Below are positions 13,605 through 24,270 of a stretch of DNA of 64,000 nucleotides, one piece after another (within the stretch, counting starts at the first letter, position 1; each line of letters opens with the position of its first letter). Both the position numbers and the translations under genes were made by a program. The DNA is from Chamaecrista fasciculata (taxonomy: Eukaryota; Streptophyta; Magnoliopsida; Fabales; Fabaceae): NCBI GenBank assembly GCA_003254925.1, contig QANZ01044784.1, positions 1-64,000 on the forward strand. The letters are read 5' to 3'. The notes beneath the pieces were generated by a model, which had not been told where the DNA came from, made no database searches, and saw only the letters and a program-made list of their open reading frames with translations.

Positions 13605-13702
13605 GATGCCCATGTCACCTTCCCGCATCAACCCCTTGAGTTGACAGTTACCTTGATGTCCATGTCACCTTCCCTCATCAGCCCATGAGCTGACAGTTAC
13701 CT
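13605..13702. repeat. 50-bp tandem duplication in the outer LTR
   Basis: Two adjacent units start with GATGCCCATGTCACC (13605) and GATGTCCATGTCACC (13655). They differ at several positions, so this is an old duplication within the LTR rather than an assembly echo. Confidence 0.7.
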
Positions 13703-13912
13703 CACCTCCACTTTCCCACTTTCCCGCATCTTAGGCTCTATCTTCTCTCATTGCCCACTTTCCATATCTTATGAAACCATGTTCCCACGTTCTTCATTCC
13801 CACATCCTGAGCTAAGCGCTCAGCACCATCTCTCAGTATAACCGTCACCAACTACCTCTATAAATACCCCCTCATTCCTCAAAGAAAGGGGTTAAACATT
13901 CCTTAGTCTGAA

Positions 13913-13917
<5 letters not shown>

Positions 13918-13967
<50 letters not shown>
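13918..13967. repeat. (GA)25 microsatellite
   Basis: Uninterrupted GA dinucleotide run of 50 bases, about 50 bp downstream of the TATA-like CTATAAATACC in the outer LTR. Confidence 0.95.
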
Positions 13968-13971
<4 letters not shown>

Positions 13972-14294
13972 CCATATCCCTTTGAGCTCTTACGAACATA
14001 TTTCTATTTACTTTTGCTCTAAGTTCCCTTGTCTTACCTAGTGCTTACTCTAAGTGCTTTACTTCTCCCCTATCGAGAACCTCCCAAGGACTGTTCTTTC
14101 ATCTGATTTTATTATTGTTATTTACTTTGATTATATTTATTAGTTATTTTTTTGTGTTTCTTTATTGTTACTCTGGACCTCCAAGTACAAACCACCCGTT
14201 ACCAGAACAAAAATATACAAGAGAATGGAAATAAAGTCAAATAATCAAAGGATTCATCCTTATAACAGTATCGGACGTACTTCAAAAGAGATTT

Positions 14295-14923
14295 TGTTAG
14301 TATAGTTAGTAACTAAAGTCCCACATTGGATAAGTTATAGAATTGAGAAAGGTATATAAATGATTGTTAAGTCATTTATAATAATTGAATTAAATATATA
14401 TATATATGTCAAAGATGGGCACTTCTGGCCAATAATTAATTTTAATTATTAATCTTTTCGAATTGATTAATTAATTAATTAATTCGAATTATAAACAGAG
14501 AAGTGCTCATTCATGAACAGTCATGAACATTCATTATTTACAGAGAATTCAGTTTTATTCTGAAGAGACATGATTGTTCACTTTTAAACAGATATGAATG
14601 TTCATTTATGAAAGGTTGTAACCTGTTATTTATGTTAGAATCTAGAAGGTTGTATCTGTTCAGATTTTTCCTATAAATAACACTTCTTCTAAAAAATCAG
14701 AGCATCTTATATTCAACTTATCTTTCTCTGTTTTGTGTTCAGAAGGTGTTATAGTATTGCTGGCTATAACACCAGGCTTTGTAAATCCTAGAAGAAATCT
14801 GTCATAAACACCCAGCAACATACAAATAGTGGGGGCTTAATTTCCTTAAGGACAGTGACCACACTATCAAAGCATACTCTATTTTTTAGTGTTGTATCAA
14901 AAACCTACTATATTCTTCTAACA
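14295..14923. mobile_element. Third solo LTR (629 bp), near-perfect TSD
   Basis: Starts TGTTAG at 14295 and ends CTAACA at 14923, perfect 6-bp inverted ends. Flanks are GATTT (14290-14294) and CATTT (14924-14928), a 4/5 match as expected for an aged target duplication. Inside are AAAGTCCCACATTGG near 14315, common in plant copia LTRs, and a TATA-like TATAAATAAC near 14672. No coding sequence. It lies only about 85 bp from the nested LTR pair. Confidence 0.75.
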
Positions 14924-14928
14924 CATTT

Positions 14929-17270
14929 ATGAACTATAAAAGGAGAGACAGGCAGTTATAAACAATAAACATTACATCAAGTAACAAATTAAATCAAGCA
15001 ATTAAAAAGATGAGTGTCTAGATGATCTTTTATCAATCAATGTTGCTGAGTTTTCAGTGTACATGGAACTCGAAGCATCAGAACCAAGTTAGGATTTAAT
15101 ATTATTATAGGGTGACATACCCCACAATCCACATGCCGTTTTGGCACATTAATTCAAAGTCGCACAAATGGTTGGAAAGTTATGATAGCAGTCATATGGT
15201 TTCGGATCTCAAAGCATCTCACTGATCAGTAATCACTATAAATATATATTGCTTAATTACTTAATCCCGCAAATCCTAACCATCCGTATGCATTTAGAGA
15301 CGCGTCATTAAATTAAACCATGGTTGTGAAGGACGCATTTATAAAATAGAATGTGTGATTATAACGGCCATTTTGGACTGATGCTTTTTCCGATCCTTTA
15401 TTGACTTTATCTGCCAAACTTTTTCTTTCTTTTCTTTTTTCAGTTGGTATTACTATTAGNCTCTATTATCTATCAAAAAGGTCCTTCTTCAACAATTGGG
15501 GTGTTACATCTCTTAGACCCCAAAAAAAATATAGAGGGTTTATATTTAATATATTAAAAATAATTATTTATTGCGTCATCCGGTCCAAATATCCGGTCCG
15601 ACCGGTTCAACCGATCAGACCGTGAACCGAACACTTGTCCGAGTCTTTGTCCGGTTTGATTATGACAACACTGCATTCTAGTGTTTCATAATGTCTGTGA
15701 ATAGGCATATTTACTTGACATTCAAATAATGCGTGTATCCTTTTAATTTGTGGTTTTCATTATCGGCTTTCATGCTCTTTTTGTTTGATTCAGGGTGCGT
15801 TTGGATATTCTTTTATGTTCCTTTATTTGTCATTTATTTTTCAATACTCTTTTAATACCAGATCTATAGTAAAAAATCTTGTTTGTTTCATAGTTATCTT
15901 CCCTTCCTTTATTTTTCTCCTTTATCTCTTTTTATCTTCTCAAATTACTAAGGCCCTGTTTGGGAGAGGCATAATCCTAATCCAATCTCATTCAATCCTA
16001 ATCTCATCCTAGGATTGGATGAACAGTACTGGTTTGGTCTTTATTAGAATCATCATCTCATCTCATCCACATCATCATCTCATTCACAACATCATCTCAT
16101 TTTCTCTTACAATTACTAATTTATCCCTACTTACACACCTATAATTACCTATACTTTAATACAAATATAAAAAAGAGAACTAGACAAAATAGTAATTTTA
16201 CATACCCTCATTTATTACACTTATAATTTTCTCTCTCTATCTATNCTAGCTTTGTGATCGGATCTTCTTCCACACGCGTAGTCACGGACACTATGATGCA
16301 TGATGCTATTATATATTTGAGATTGAATTCATTTTTTGAAGAAATGATTCCTTTTTCCTTGTAAAATATCTGTGTAAAGAGGATCTCATATCATTGAAGT
16401 GTTTTGGGGTAGGGAATAATTGTCCAACAACCACCGGCAGGGACATCAATATAATATTAGCTAGGGACGAGATTCCTCTTTTTTTTTTCCATATTTAATT
16501 TGGCTTAAAAAAAGTTTCACCCAATCAAATTTCGTGGACTGAACAATAATATATATATATAGGTATGTATATGTATACACTTTCTCCAAGTATTTTTCGT
16601 TTGGATGTAAGAGTAGTAGGTACATTTTGTAAAACAATAGAAATTCATTATTATATAATTAAGCACAAGAGACACATTTTATTATAACCTGAGTCAAAAA
16701 AATCCATTTCCTTTTAATAAAAGGAGTAACTTTAAAGGGGCAAAATGCACTCCACTGTAGGCTTATTGGATCAATGCATTACTATAGACCATTTAAGTTT
16801 GGGCCATAAAGCATAGTACCTATATCAAATAAAAACCCATTTAAAATGAGTCTCACTGACCCTTTCTCTCTCTAACTTATTCTTATCTTTCTCACCACTA
16901 CACCCCTAAAGCACTATAGAGGATCCAAATTACATCATTGACCGGAAAAAAAAAATAGAAACCATCAATAGCCAAAGAATAATTATATATAAAATACATA
17001 AAATAAATAGAAACCATTCCATCTGGCCAAAAACAAAAAATAGAAACCATTCTATGGACGCACTAATGCCTTTTAAGTTGGATCAGAGTAAAAAATACAC
17101 ATACATGCGAAACCAAATCATAAAGTATAGCGAAGCATACAACAATATTCTTCCACCTTCAGCCCAATATACAAATTGGCTGCAAAAAAAAAGATAGCCC
17201 AGTGTATAAAAGCCTTAATGGAATTTTATCTTATGACACAAATGGTAACTTTTGCAACTTAAAAAACGGT
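14929..17270. other. Gene-free stretch with transposon fragments
   Basis: No gene is supported. A CCGGTC/GACCGG-rich arm at about 15575-15665 looks like one end of a non-autonomous DNA element. The rest is AT-rich. Single N gaps lie at 15461 and 16245. Confidence 0.5.
15952..16244. mobile_element. Possible Tourist/PIF-Harbinger MITE end, truncated at a gap
   Basis: GGCCCTGTTTGG at 15952 preceded by TAA is the typical start of Tourist-like PIF/Harbinger MITEs with TAA target sites. The matching opposite end is not found; sequence breaks at the N at 16245, so the element is incomplete as assembled. Confidence 0.4.
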
Positions 17271-17274
17271 TAGA

Positions 17275-17950
17275 ACCTTATTTTTCATCCTCAAACTGTG
17301 GGATAAGTTTCACTTTGGTCCTAAAACTATTTTTTGTTTCATTCTGTCCTAAACCTTTCACATTTATTTCATTTTGGCTCCCAAAATATGATTTCGTCTA
17401 GTTTCTACCATTATGTATAACATAAACAATTAAGATGAATAATTTTTCTCTCATATGTCTTAATAAGTGAGTTGACAGAGAGAAAAAAAACTTTTATTCT
17501 TAGTCACAATTTGGATATAAAAAGCAACTACAAATTTATCTCTAATTTATGATTAAGAATATTTTTTTTCCTTTTGTCAATTGTCTTANATTAAGATGAA
17601 TAATTTTTCTCTCATATGTCTTAATAAGTGAGTTGACAGAGAGAAAAAAAAACTTTTATTCTTAGTCACAATTTGGATATAAAAAGAAACTACAAATTTA
17701 TCTCTAATTTATAATTAAGAATATTTTTTTTCCTTTTGTCAATTGTCTTATTATGACATATATGAAAGATAAATAATTCATCTCAACTGTTTATGTTAGA
17801 AATAACGAGATAAACCATATAAAATCTCATTTAGGGGATCAAAATAGAACAAATGTGAAAGTTTGAGTACCAAAATGAAATAAAAAAATGTTTTAGGACT
17901 AAAATGAAACTTATCCCATAGTTTGAGGACTGAAATGAGTATTTGACAAA
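17275..17950. mobile_element. Long inverted-repeat (foldback or MULE-like) element
   Basis: Left arm (about 17285-17410, containing CTCAAACTGTGGGATAAG) and right arm (about 17815-17945, containing CTTATCCCATAGTTTGAG) are inverted copies over roughly 130 bp with some mismatches. The interior is AT-rich and non-coding. A 160-bp interior segment appears twice around the N at 17589, which probably inflates the length. Superfamily not certain; target duplication not resolved. Confidence 0.7.
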
Positions 17951-18464
17951 AAATAACTTTTGACAATAAAATTCAAAATAAAATAGGTCAGATCAGTGTA
18001 GGTAATGAAAATACTCTTGCTGACCAAGAACCGTTGTTTATTTGCAGAAGCAAAAAATTGGCCCTCGCAATTCTCACTTATCTTTGCTTCTCCTATATCA
18101 CAATAATATTATAGCCTCTTCGAGTGTGGAAAATTTCCTGTGTATGAACTTAAATTTTACTTCTCTTATGCATATTTGTGGGTTTAGGCATGTGAGAAGA
18201 TAGCATCATTCAATGGGCATTTGTTGATTCAGACTTCAGAGTCATGAAAAAAAATGTTTTGCTTATAGACTATTGTGCTTTTAAGTCGCTATTCTTCCTG
18301 GCTTCAATACAATTCTTGCAATATTTTTGCATTTTGAATTGTTTATTTGCCACTAGAAGTATAATAGCTTCTTGATGATTATTATTTATTAGTTAATTCT
18401 AGTTTTCCAATTTTAACAATTTCACCATCTTAAGTGCTTTATTTATTTTCGGCCAAAACACACT

Positions 18465-18690
18465 TTTGGTCTCATAATTTTATTTGTTTTACTTTTGGTA
18501 TCATATCTTTTATTTAAGTTGTAGATTTTGTCTTATGTTATATTTTTAGTCTCATATCTTTTAGTTAAGTTGTAGAATTTGTCCCATATTTTTAGGTCAA
18601 GTAAGACTAATGGTGGGCCTTTTTGTAAAGATATGATACTAAAAGTAATACGGGACCAAATTTACAACTTGAGTAAAAAATATGAGAATA
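18465..18690. mobile_element. Small diverged inverted-repeat element
   Basis: CTTTTGGTATCATATC on the left faces GATATGATACTAAAAG on the right, with related arms around them. This is the same 'TTTGGTCCC' style of inverted-repeat element as others in the window, but short and worn. Confidence 0.5.
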
Positions 18691-19060
18691 AAATATAAAT
18701 ATAAGCTGAGATGGTTCAATATATATATATATATATATATATAAACTAAGATTTTGTCCGATGGCAAGGAAAAAAGAGAAAAATTATAAGTCATGTTTAT
18801 CATATTTTTACTATAATTTTTTTCAATCATTAATATAATTTATCTTCTCTTATTTTTTTAATAATGGTTGGAATATGGTTCACCCTTAGTGGACTAAACC
18901 TAGTCAACTATGATCATTAATCTTTTTCTTTAAATAATTGTTGGGATATGGGTCCACCACCATTGGTGGATTGGACCCCGTCAACCATGATCATATAAAT
19001 ATATTTACTTTTCATCATAATTGTGCATATATAAATTTATTTTGACATGTACAAAAAATT

Positions 19061-20650
19061 TAGGCAAAAGACCCTTTCGATGCCCTTAATGTTTGAGGTC
19101 AATTTCAGTTATGCCCCTAACGTTTGTTTTGTGTCAATTATGCCCCAAATATGAAACGTTGGTGTTAATTATACCCTAACCTCAATTGTTTTTGGGGCCA
19201 AAGTTCTATTTTGGTCCCTCAAGTCTCTGGGGAACTTTCCGGCGAGTAGACCTGATCACGGGTCGGGCTCACTAAAATACGGGCCGGGCTTTAGGGGTAG
19301 TATCAAACTAAAATCAGGCCCGAGCCCGTTTTAATTCGGGCCGGGCTCAGCCCGTTTTTTATAAATGTGGACCGGGCTTGATTGCGGGCTTTTTTATATA
19401 ATTTTTTTTTTTGCCAAACTTTTTTATATAATTGAAAGTTGAAACAAAATGATCACACACTGTGTGATTAATTATTAATCAATTATACAAATGCTCAAGT
19501 TAATTAATTATTTGCCCCTGTTAATGTATGTATAATGTAAGTATAGACTAGACTGATGAGAGGCATGCCATTTGATTTTCACATTATCAAATTGATCAGA
19601 CACAATGTGAAAATAGTCCCTTCAATAAAATCCATAATTCACAAACACTAAAACTTAAAAAATTTCTTAATCAACTCAGTACTCTTAAACACAAGTTACA
19701 CAAAAACAATACTTGGAAATTGTATTGCATTTGAAATTGTGGTTGTGGAATTAATGAGAATAAAATAATTGATTGATTTGGCTATTTAAAAAATAAAAGA
19801 CAATTAATAAAAAGAATTAATTTAGAAATTGGAATGAATGATGAATTGAGTTTTTGAGACAATCTGATCACGTAGAGGTGGGGACTGGGGAAGGAGGTAA
19901 GTTATATATATATATATATATATATTATATCATATTTATATGATTATATATTTAGGTATTGGTATCATAGTATATAAAATAATATAATATAATATAATAC
20001 ATATATATATATATATTAATACGGGCCGGGCTGAAAAAAAGCCTGAGCCAGGCCCGTATTAAAACGGGCTTTTTAAAATTCGGGCTCGTTTTTTTTTTTC
20101 GGGCTTTTATTTTCAGTTTTTCCGGGCCGGGTAAATCGGGCCGGACGGGCTTTCGGGCTCATGATCAGGTCTACTAGCGAGATACACAGTGGCCCTAATG
20201 ATTACGAAAACTCCTAATCGAAGGTTTTTTGACTTCTTGAGTTCAATGGCGGTCTTCATTTTGCGAACAAATGACTGGAAATATGATTTTCAACGATTGT
20301 GTAATTTTTCGACGACTATGTAATTTTCGGCGGCTTACAAGTCATTTTTTCGCAAAATGGAGATCGTCATTGAACTCAGAAGGTCAAAAAACTTTGAATT
20401 AGGAGTTTTCGTAGTTGTCGAGGCCGTTATGTATCTCGCCGGAAAGTTCGCTAGAGATTTATGATTCAAAACAGTACTTTGAGCAAATTTGAGGGACCAA
20501 AATAGGACTTTGGCCCAAAAAAATTGAAGTTAGAGTATAATTGACACCAACGTTTCACATTGTGGGCATAACTGACACAAAATAAACGTTAGGGGCATAA
20601 CTAAAACTGATCCCAAACATTAGGGTCACGAAAAGGTATTTTACGAAAAA
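19061..20650. mobile_element. Long inverted-repeat element interrupted by a hAT element
   Basis: Left arm from about 19061 (GCAAAAGACCCTTTCG) and right arm to about 20650 (CGAAAAGGTATTTTACG) are inverted copies. The pairing continues through CCCCTAACGTTTGTTTTGTG and the GGGGCCAAAGT motif to a small centre near 20290. The left arm is split at 19247-20173 by the nested hAT element. No coding sequence. A second family member lies at 47747-48432. Confidence 0.8.
19247..20173. mobile_element. Nested non-autonomous hAT element, 927 bp
   Basis: Terminal inverted repeats TAGACCTGATCA at both ends, with subterminal CGGGCCGGGC-rich motifs in both orientations. Flanks CCGGCGAG (19239-19246) and CTAGCGAG (20174-20181) match at 6 of 8 positions, an aged 8-bp hAT target duplication. 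The uninterrupted target is preserved in the opposite arm of the host element (20430-20449). The interior holds (TA)n runs near 19904 and 19996 and no transposase. Confidence 0.85.
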
Positions 20651-20869
20651 TTTATTAGATAATTTGATAAGAAAGAGAATTTTATCAAAGTTTAGTTTAA
20701 CTCAAAAAAATATTCGAGGCCTGAGATCGGTTCACATATTGACTCAAGCAGGTTTTGGGCCCAAAAGCATCATATTCGCTCATAAACTGGGTCGGGTACC
20801 AGTTCTGTTAGAACCCGACCTGCCGAACCGGTGTAGGCCCTCTAGACTCCCGCGATAATCTGTTTTTTG

Positions 20870-22763
20870 TTGTTTTGGTGAGTATATAGTCTCTCTCTCA
20901 GGCTAATAAGAGAATCTGCAGATCTACGAGGTTTAATTTTGGAAAATTTCAACTCCAGAAATAGGATCCAATCCCACTCTTATCGGCAATTCCGCATCGA
21001 CGTTGCGTTCTTCTTCTACCTAGGGCTCCAGGTTTCCTCTCTCTATCTTAACCGCTTGGATATCTTTTATCCCCAATTCTATTGTTGATTGCACTAGGCT
21101 TTTCTTTTCATTCAAGTTTTTCGTCTCGTAAATCAATACTTTTTGTGTTTCCATATTCAGAAAGAACATTAAGGGTTGAGACAAATCAAGTTTGATTAAT
21201 CAGGATCTCGAGCTAGATTCACCACACCGACTTATTAACTGTCTACTAGTATTTGTTTGCATTATTCATGATAGACGGAGCAAGTGTTATTGCTTTCTGT
21301 AACTTTTGGGACACTTTGTTCCAGTGAATTAGCTACAGTTATCTTGATTTTGGTCAGTTTAGGGGCTGTTCCTATGGTGATATCGGTGACCTATTGTCAT
21401 ATTTGCAGTATCTGGAATGTTGTGGAACTATTTGCTGCCCTGTTTTCTGTGTTATCCTAAATCCTATTGTGTGTTACAGTTACTCGTCTAGACTCTAGAT
21501 CATAATGATCTGTAGTCATGTATATTTGAATATCTTCTAGAAATGCATATCCCTTTCTGTTGTATTTGTATAGTTGTCCCCCCAACGCCCTCCCCCCTAT
21601 GTTTAGGCTTAGATTATCTTGAGTTGTGTTTTTGTGGTTAGATTGGTGAAATTTCTTTCAAATTGTTGGTCCATGTAATTGTGGTTGCTACGTGATCTTA
21701 AAAGAGACTTGGGTCATTTTGGTCCAAGGGAAATAGATCGATTTTAGAAACCAGGGGATTTTGTTTAGGCTAATGAAATAAATCACTGTCAAACTCACCG
21801 GTCATGGTAGAGATTTTGGTGGTATTCTTGCAGGCATCGAGGTAGTAATGCTCATTAAGTTGCAAAAGCTTAAAGAAACTAGCCTGGACTCCAGATAACT
21901 ATTTCTAACCTGTAACTTAGAGCATGTGATGGACTAATGCAGTATCTTAAACAGGGACCAGTTGCTGCCTAAATATATATTTGGATTGTGGACTATTATT
22001 GTTTTCATCATGTTAGGATCAAACACTATGTTTCACATTTGAAGGTTATAAAATAGTTTGTGGTTGAATGATGTTTTATGTGGAGCCCTTAGTTCATTAA
22101 TGTAGGTATCTTGTGAGGGAAATACTAAACCATAGAAGAAACAAAAGTTTTTATTCCACTATTTAATTAACTTCTAATCTATTTTCGTGGAATCCCCTCC
22201 CCCCCCCTTCCCCCTGCTAGTGTGGAGGCTTGTGCTGATTTCTTGGATGTTTGGTTTTTATTTAGTGTAAAAATTGTTTAGTTCCTATTTTGATCCCTGT
22301 GTAAGCGTTTTTAATTCTTACTAGAAAAGAGATGGTAAAAGCACCAAGAATTCCTGAAAGTGTTATAAGAACTCAAATGTTTGGTCAAGAAACTACATCA
22401 GAACCATTAAGATACTATTAATAAGACCTACTTAAGATCACTCTATACAGTTTATTTATTTATTTATTAATTTTTTTCATAGGAATTGTAACTTGCAAGT
22501 TCCACAACATAAGTTTTGCAGTTAACATCGAGGCCCTTAATCGCAAGTTTGTTTTATATGTGTTATTTGTGAGATATTATAATTTGATTTGTGATTTTAG
22601 TTGCTTCAAGACAGATAATCTGACTTGTAATCGCTCATTGTCAAGTAGACTTTCACTGTTTTGGTTTTGGTTTTTATTTTTTTCTTTAAAAACTTTTGAC
22701 CAAATGAAAATGGATGCTTTATTTAGTGGCTTAATGCTATATAATCTGCTCCCTGACAAGCAG
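20870..22763 (+). other. Probable 5'UTR exon and long leader intron of the SAM gene
   Basis: A CT-rich leader near 20885-21032 ends at CTCCAG before GTTTCC. A T-rich intron then runs to the acceptor CAAGCAG at 22757-22763, just 11 bp before the ATG. The leader intron (about 1.7 kb) contains no open frame of interest and a C-run at 22197-22207. Inferred from splice motifs only. Confidence 0.5.
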
Positions 22764-22774
22764 GTCCTTAACTC

Positions 22775-23536
22775 ATGGTGAAAACAAAGCTAAGACACTC
22801 AGGAAAAGGCAGGCAAAGCAGTACTCCATCTCACCGTACTAACTCCAAGGAGGCTGATCAGCAGCACGACGATGATGATTGGGTTATCGTCAAAAAGCAG
22901 AGAGTCACCATTCTGATCCCTGCTGCTCCTCTTTCCAAAAGGCCGATAACAGCAAACCATGGGCCGAGTCATATGCCTCTTGTGCCTCCCAATGTAGAAA
23001 GCAACCAATCTCAACTCAAAATGGTAACTTCTACAGTACTTCCTTCGGCTCATGAACAAGAGAAGACCGTTTCATTGGCTGTCCAAACCCAAAAGGAAAT
23101 GAAGATTCCTAGAAGAGCTCCTCCTTCTCTACCTAATTCAATTGTAGCAAACCCAACAAGGCATAGGAGTATTTTGAAGTCACATAAATTACTTGGAGTG
23201 TCTAAGACATCCAATTCGAATGCTATGAAGCAGCCTAGAATATTACTTGCATCGAGACAGTACCCGGCCTTGCGCACAACTCTTACTGTAGGGCTGCGGG
23301 CATCAAATCTAGAGAGGAAGCTTGTGAGAGCTGGTGGTTTGAGCAGGTGGCTAACATCACTTGGATTAGGGCAGTTTGTGACAATTTTTCAGGGAAAGAG
23401 TCTCGGTAAGTATCAGTTAGTAAATCTAACCATGAAGAAGCTCAAGGATATGGGTGCCAATGCAGTGGGGCCTCGCAGGAAACTGATCCATGCCATAGAC
23501 TGTGTTTGCCAACCATATTGTTTTGAGGCATTCTAG
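22775..23536 (+). CDS. SAM (sterile alpha motif) domain protein, 253 aa, single coding exon
   Basis: The protein starts MVKTKLRHSGKGRQ, followed by an acidic motif DDDDWVIVKKQRVTI (residues 33-47) and a low-complexity basic linker rich in P, S and T. It ends in a SAM domain at about residues 188-244 (LSRWLTSLGLGQFVTIF, LTMKKLKDMGANAVGPRRKL). SAM domains mediate protein-protein or RNA contacts; partners of this plant family are not known to me. The start follows a likely acceptor at 22763 (CAAGCAG), so the leader is probably spliced from a 5'UTR exon near 20880-21032 with a donor at 21033. The 3'UTR follows 23537. Domain call is strong; function is open. Confidence 0.85.
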   Translation: MVKTKLRHSGKGRQSSTPSHRTNSKEADQQHDDDDWVIVKKQRVTILIPAAPLSKRPITANHGPSHMPLVPPNVESNQSQLKMVTSTVLPSAHEQEKTVSLAVQTQKEMKIPRRAPPSLPNSIVANPTRHRSILKSHKLLGVSKTSNSNAMKQPRILLASRQYPALRTTLTVGLRASNLERKLVRAGGLSRWLTSLGLGQFVTIFQGKSLGKYQLVNLTMKKLKDMGANAVGPRRKLIHAIDCVCQPYCFEAF

Positions 23537-23611
23537 AAGTTTATATGTTTGTTTTTTTCGTAAATATATGTTTCTGTTACTACAGACAATCTGGGACATT
23601 GTGCATAGCAA

Positions 23612-24270
23612 AACGTGGCTTCTGGCGTCTCTTGTTGGGCTAATTATTCAATGTGTGTGCTAACCGCATAACCATATAATTCTATCTTGTACTTAACGAC
23701 ACGCAAATAGAATCTGAGACTGTACAAAACTACAAATGCAAAGCTAGTTAGTAGCACGAGCAACATATGACATAGACACTTAAGGTTACGTGACATAAAA
23801 TTAAGGAATCAATATAATGTTAGGACAAAGGCTAGCTATTGCGTAATGAATAATCTATCACATATTTGTATTCTTATTCTTTTCGCTGCCGTAAAAAAAT
23901 GGTAGGTGAAAAGTCGTGTAGAGGCCTTTGGTACTTTGAATTTGACTTTCTTTATAATGCATGATTGCGATTATTTACAAACAAAAATTTCGATTTGTCT
24001 TGTAGCTCTGCCGTCACGTTCCACTGTCCACTTATGGAAACTGGAGAATCTTATCTCATTATTTTCTTCCCTATAATTGCCCCATAGATCCAAAAACATT
24101 ACGGCAGATCCGTGGTTCAAAATGGTCGTAACTATTTAAATCCCCTCCTGTATGAACCGAAATCAGTAGGTTGCACCAAATGAAATTTTCTTTAGTAACC
24201 GATATCTCAAGTTCCATCTGATTTGGTAAATTTAAGTATCTAGTGCTAACCAGCGATCGAGAAGAAGAGA
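23612..24270. other. Intergenic, promoter side of the transporter gene
   Basis: No gene or repeat recognised. ACTATTTAAATCC at about 24131 is a TATA-like candidate roughly 140 bp before the transporter ATG. Confidence 0.4.

Larger units (their letters stand above)
10817..14209. mobile_element. Outer solo LTR, interrupted by a second solo LTR, TSD AAAAT
   Basis: Begins TGTTCT at 10817 and ends AGAACA at 14209, a perfect 6-bp terminal inverted repeat of the TG...CA type. Both ends abut the 5-bp direct repeat AAAAT (10812-10816 and 14210-14214). Removing the inner insertion (11231-13469 plus one 5-bp repeat) leaves about 1.15 kb, a normal LTR size. It contains a degenerate array of GCCTCCAAGGCAT-like units at 10920-11075, a 50-bp tandem duplication at 13605-13702, a TATA-like CTATAAATACC near 13858 and a (GA)n run at 13918. 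No coding region, so a solo LTR left by LTR-LTR recombination. Confidence 0.85.

Noticed and set aside
13918..13967. (GA)n run considered as a promoter GAGA element
   Set aside because: It lies in a solo LTR and is explained as a microsatellite; no gene follows.
20664..20858. 64-codon frame upstream of the SAM gene
   Set aside because: Begins in the edge of the inverted-repeat element and ends before the leader; no recognisable domain.
22799..23277. Minus-strand frames opposite the SAM gene
   Set aside because: Antisense shadows of a well-supported plus-strand coding exon.
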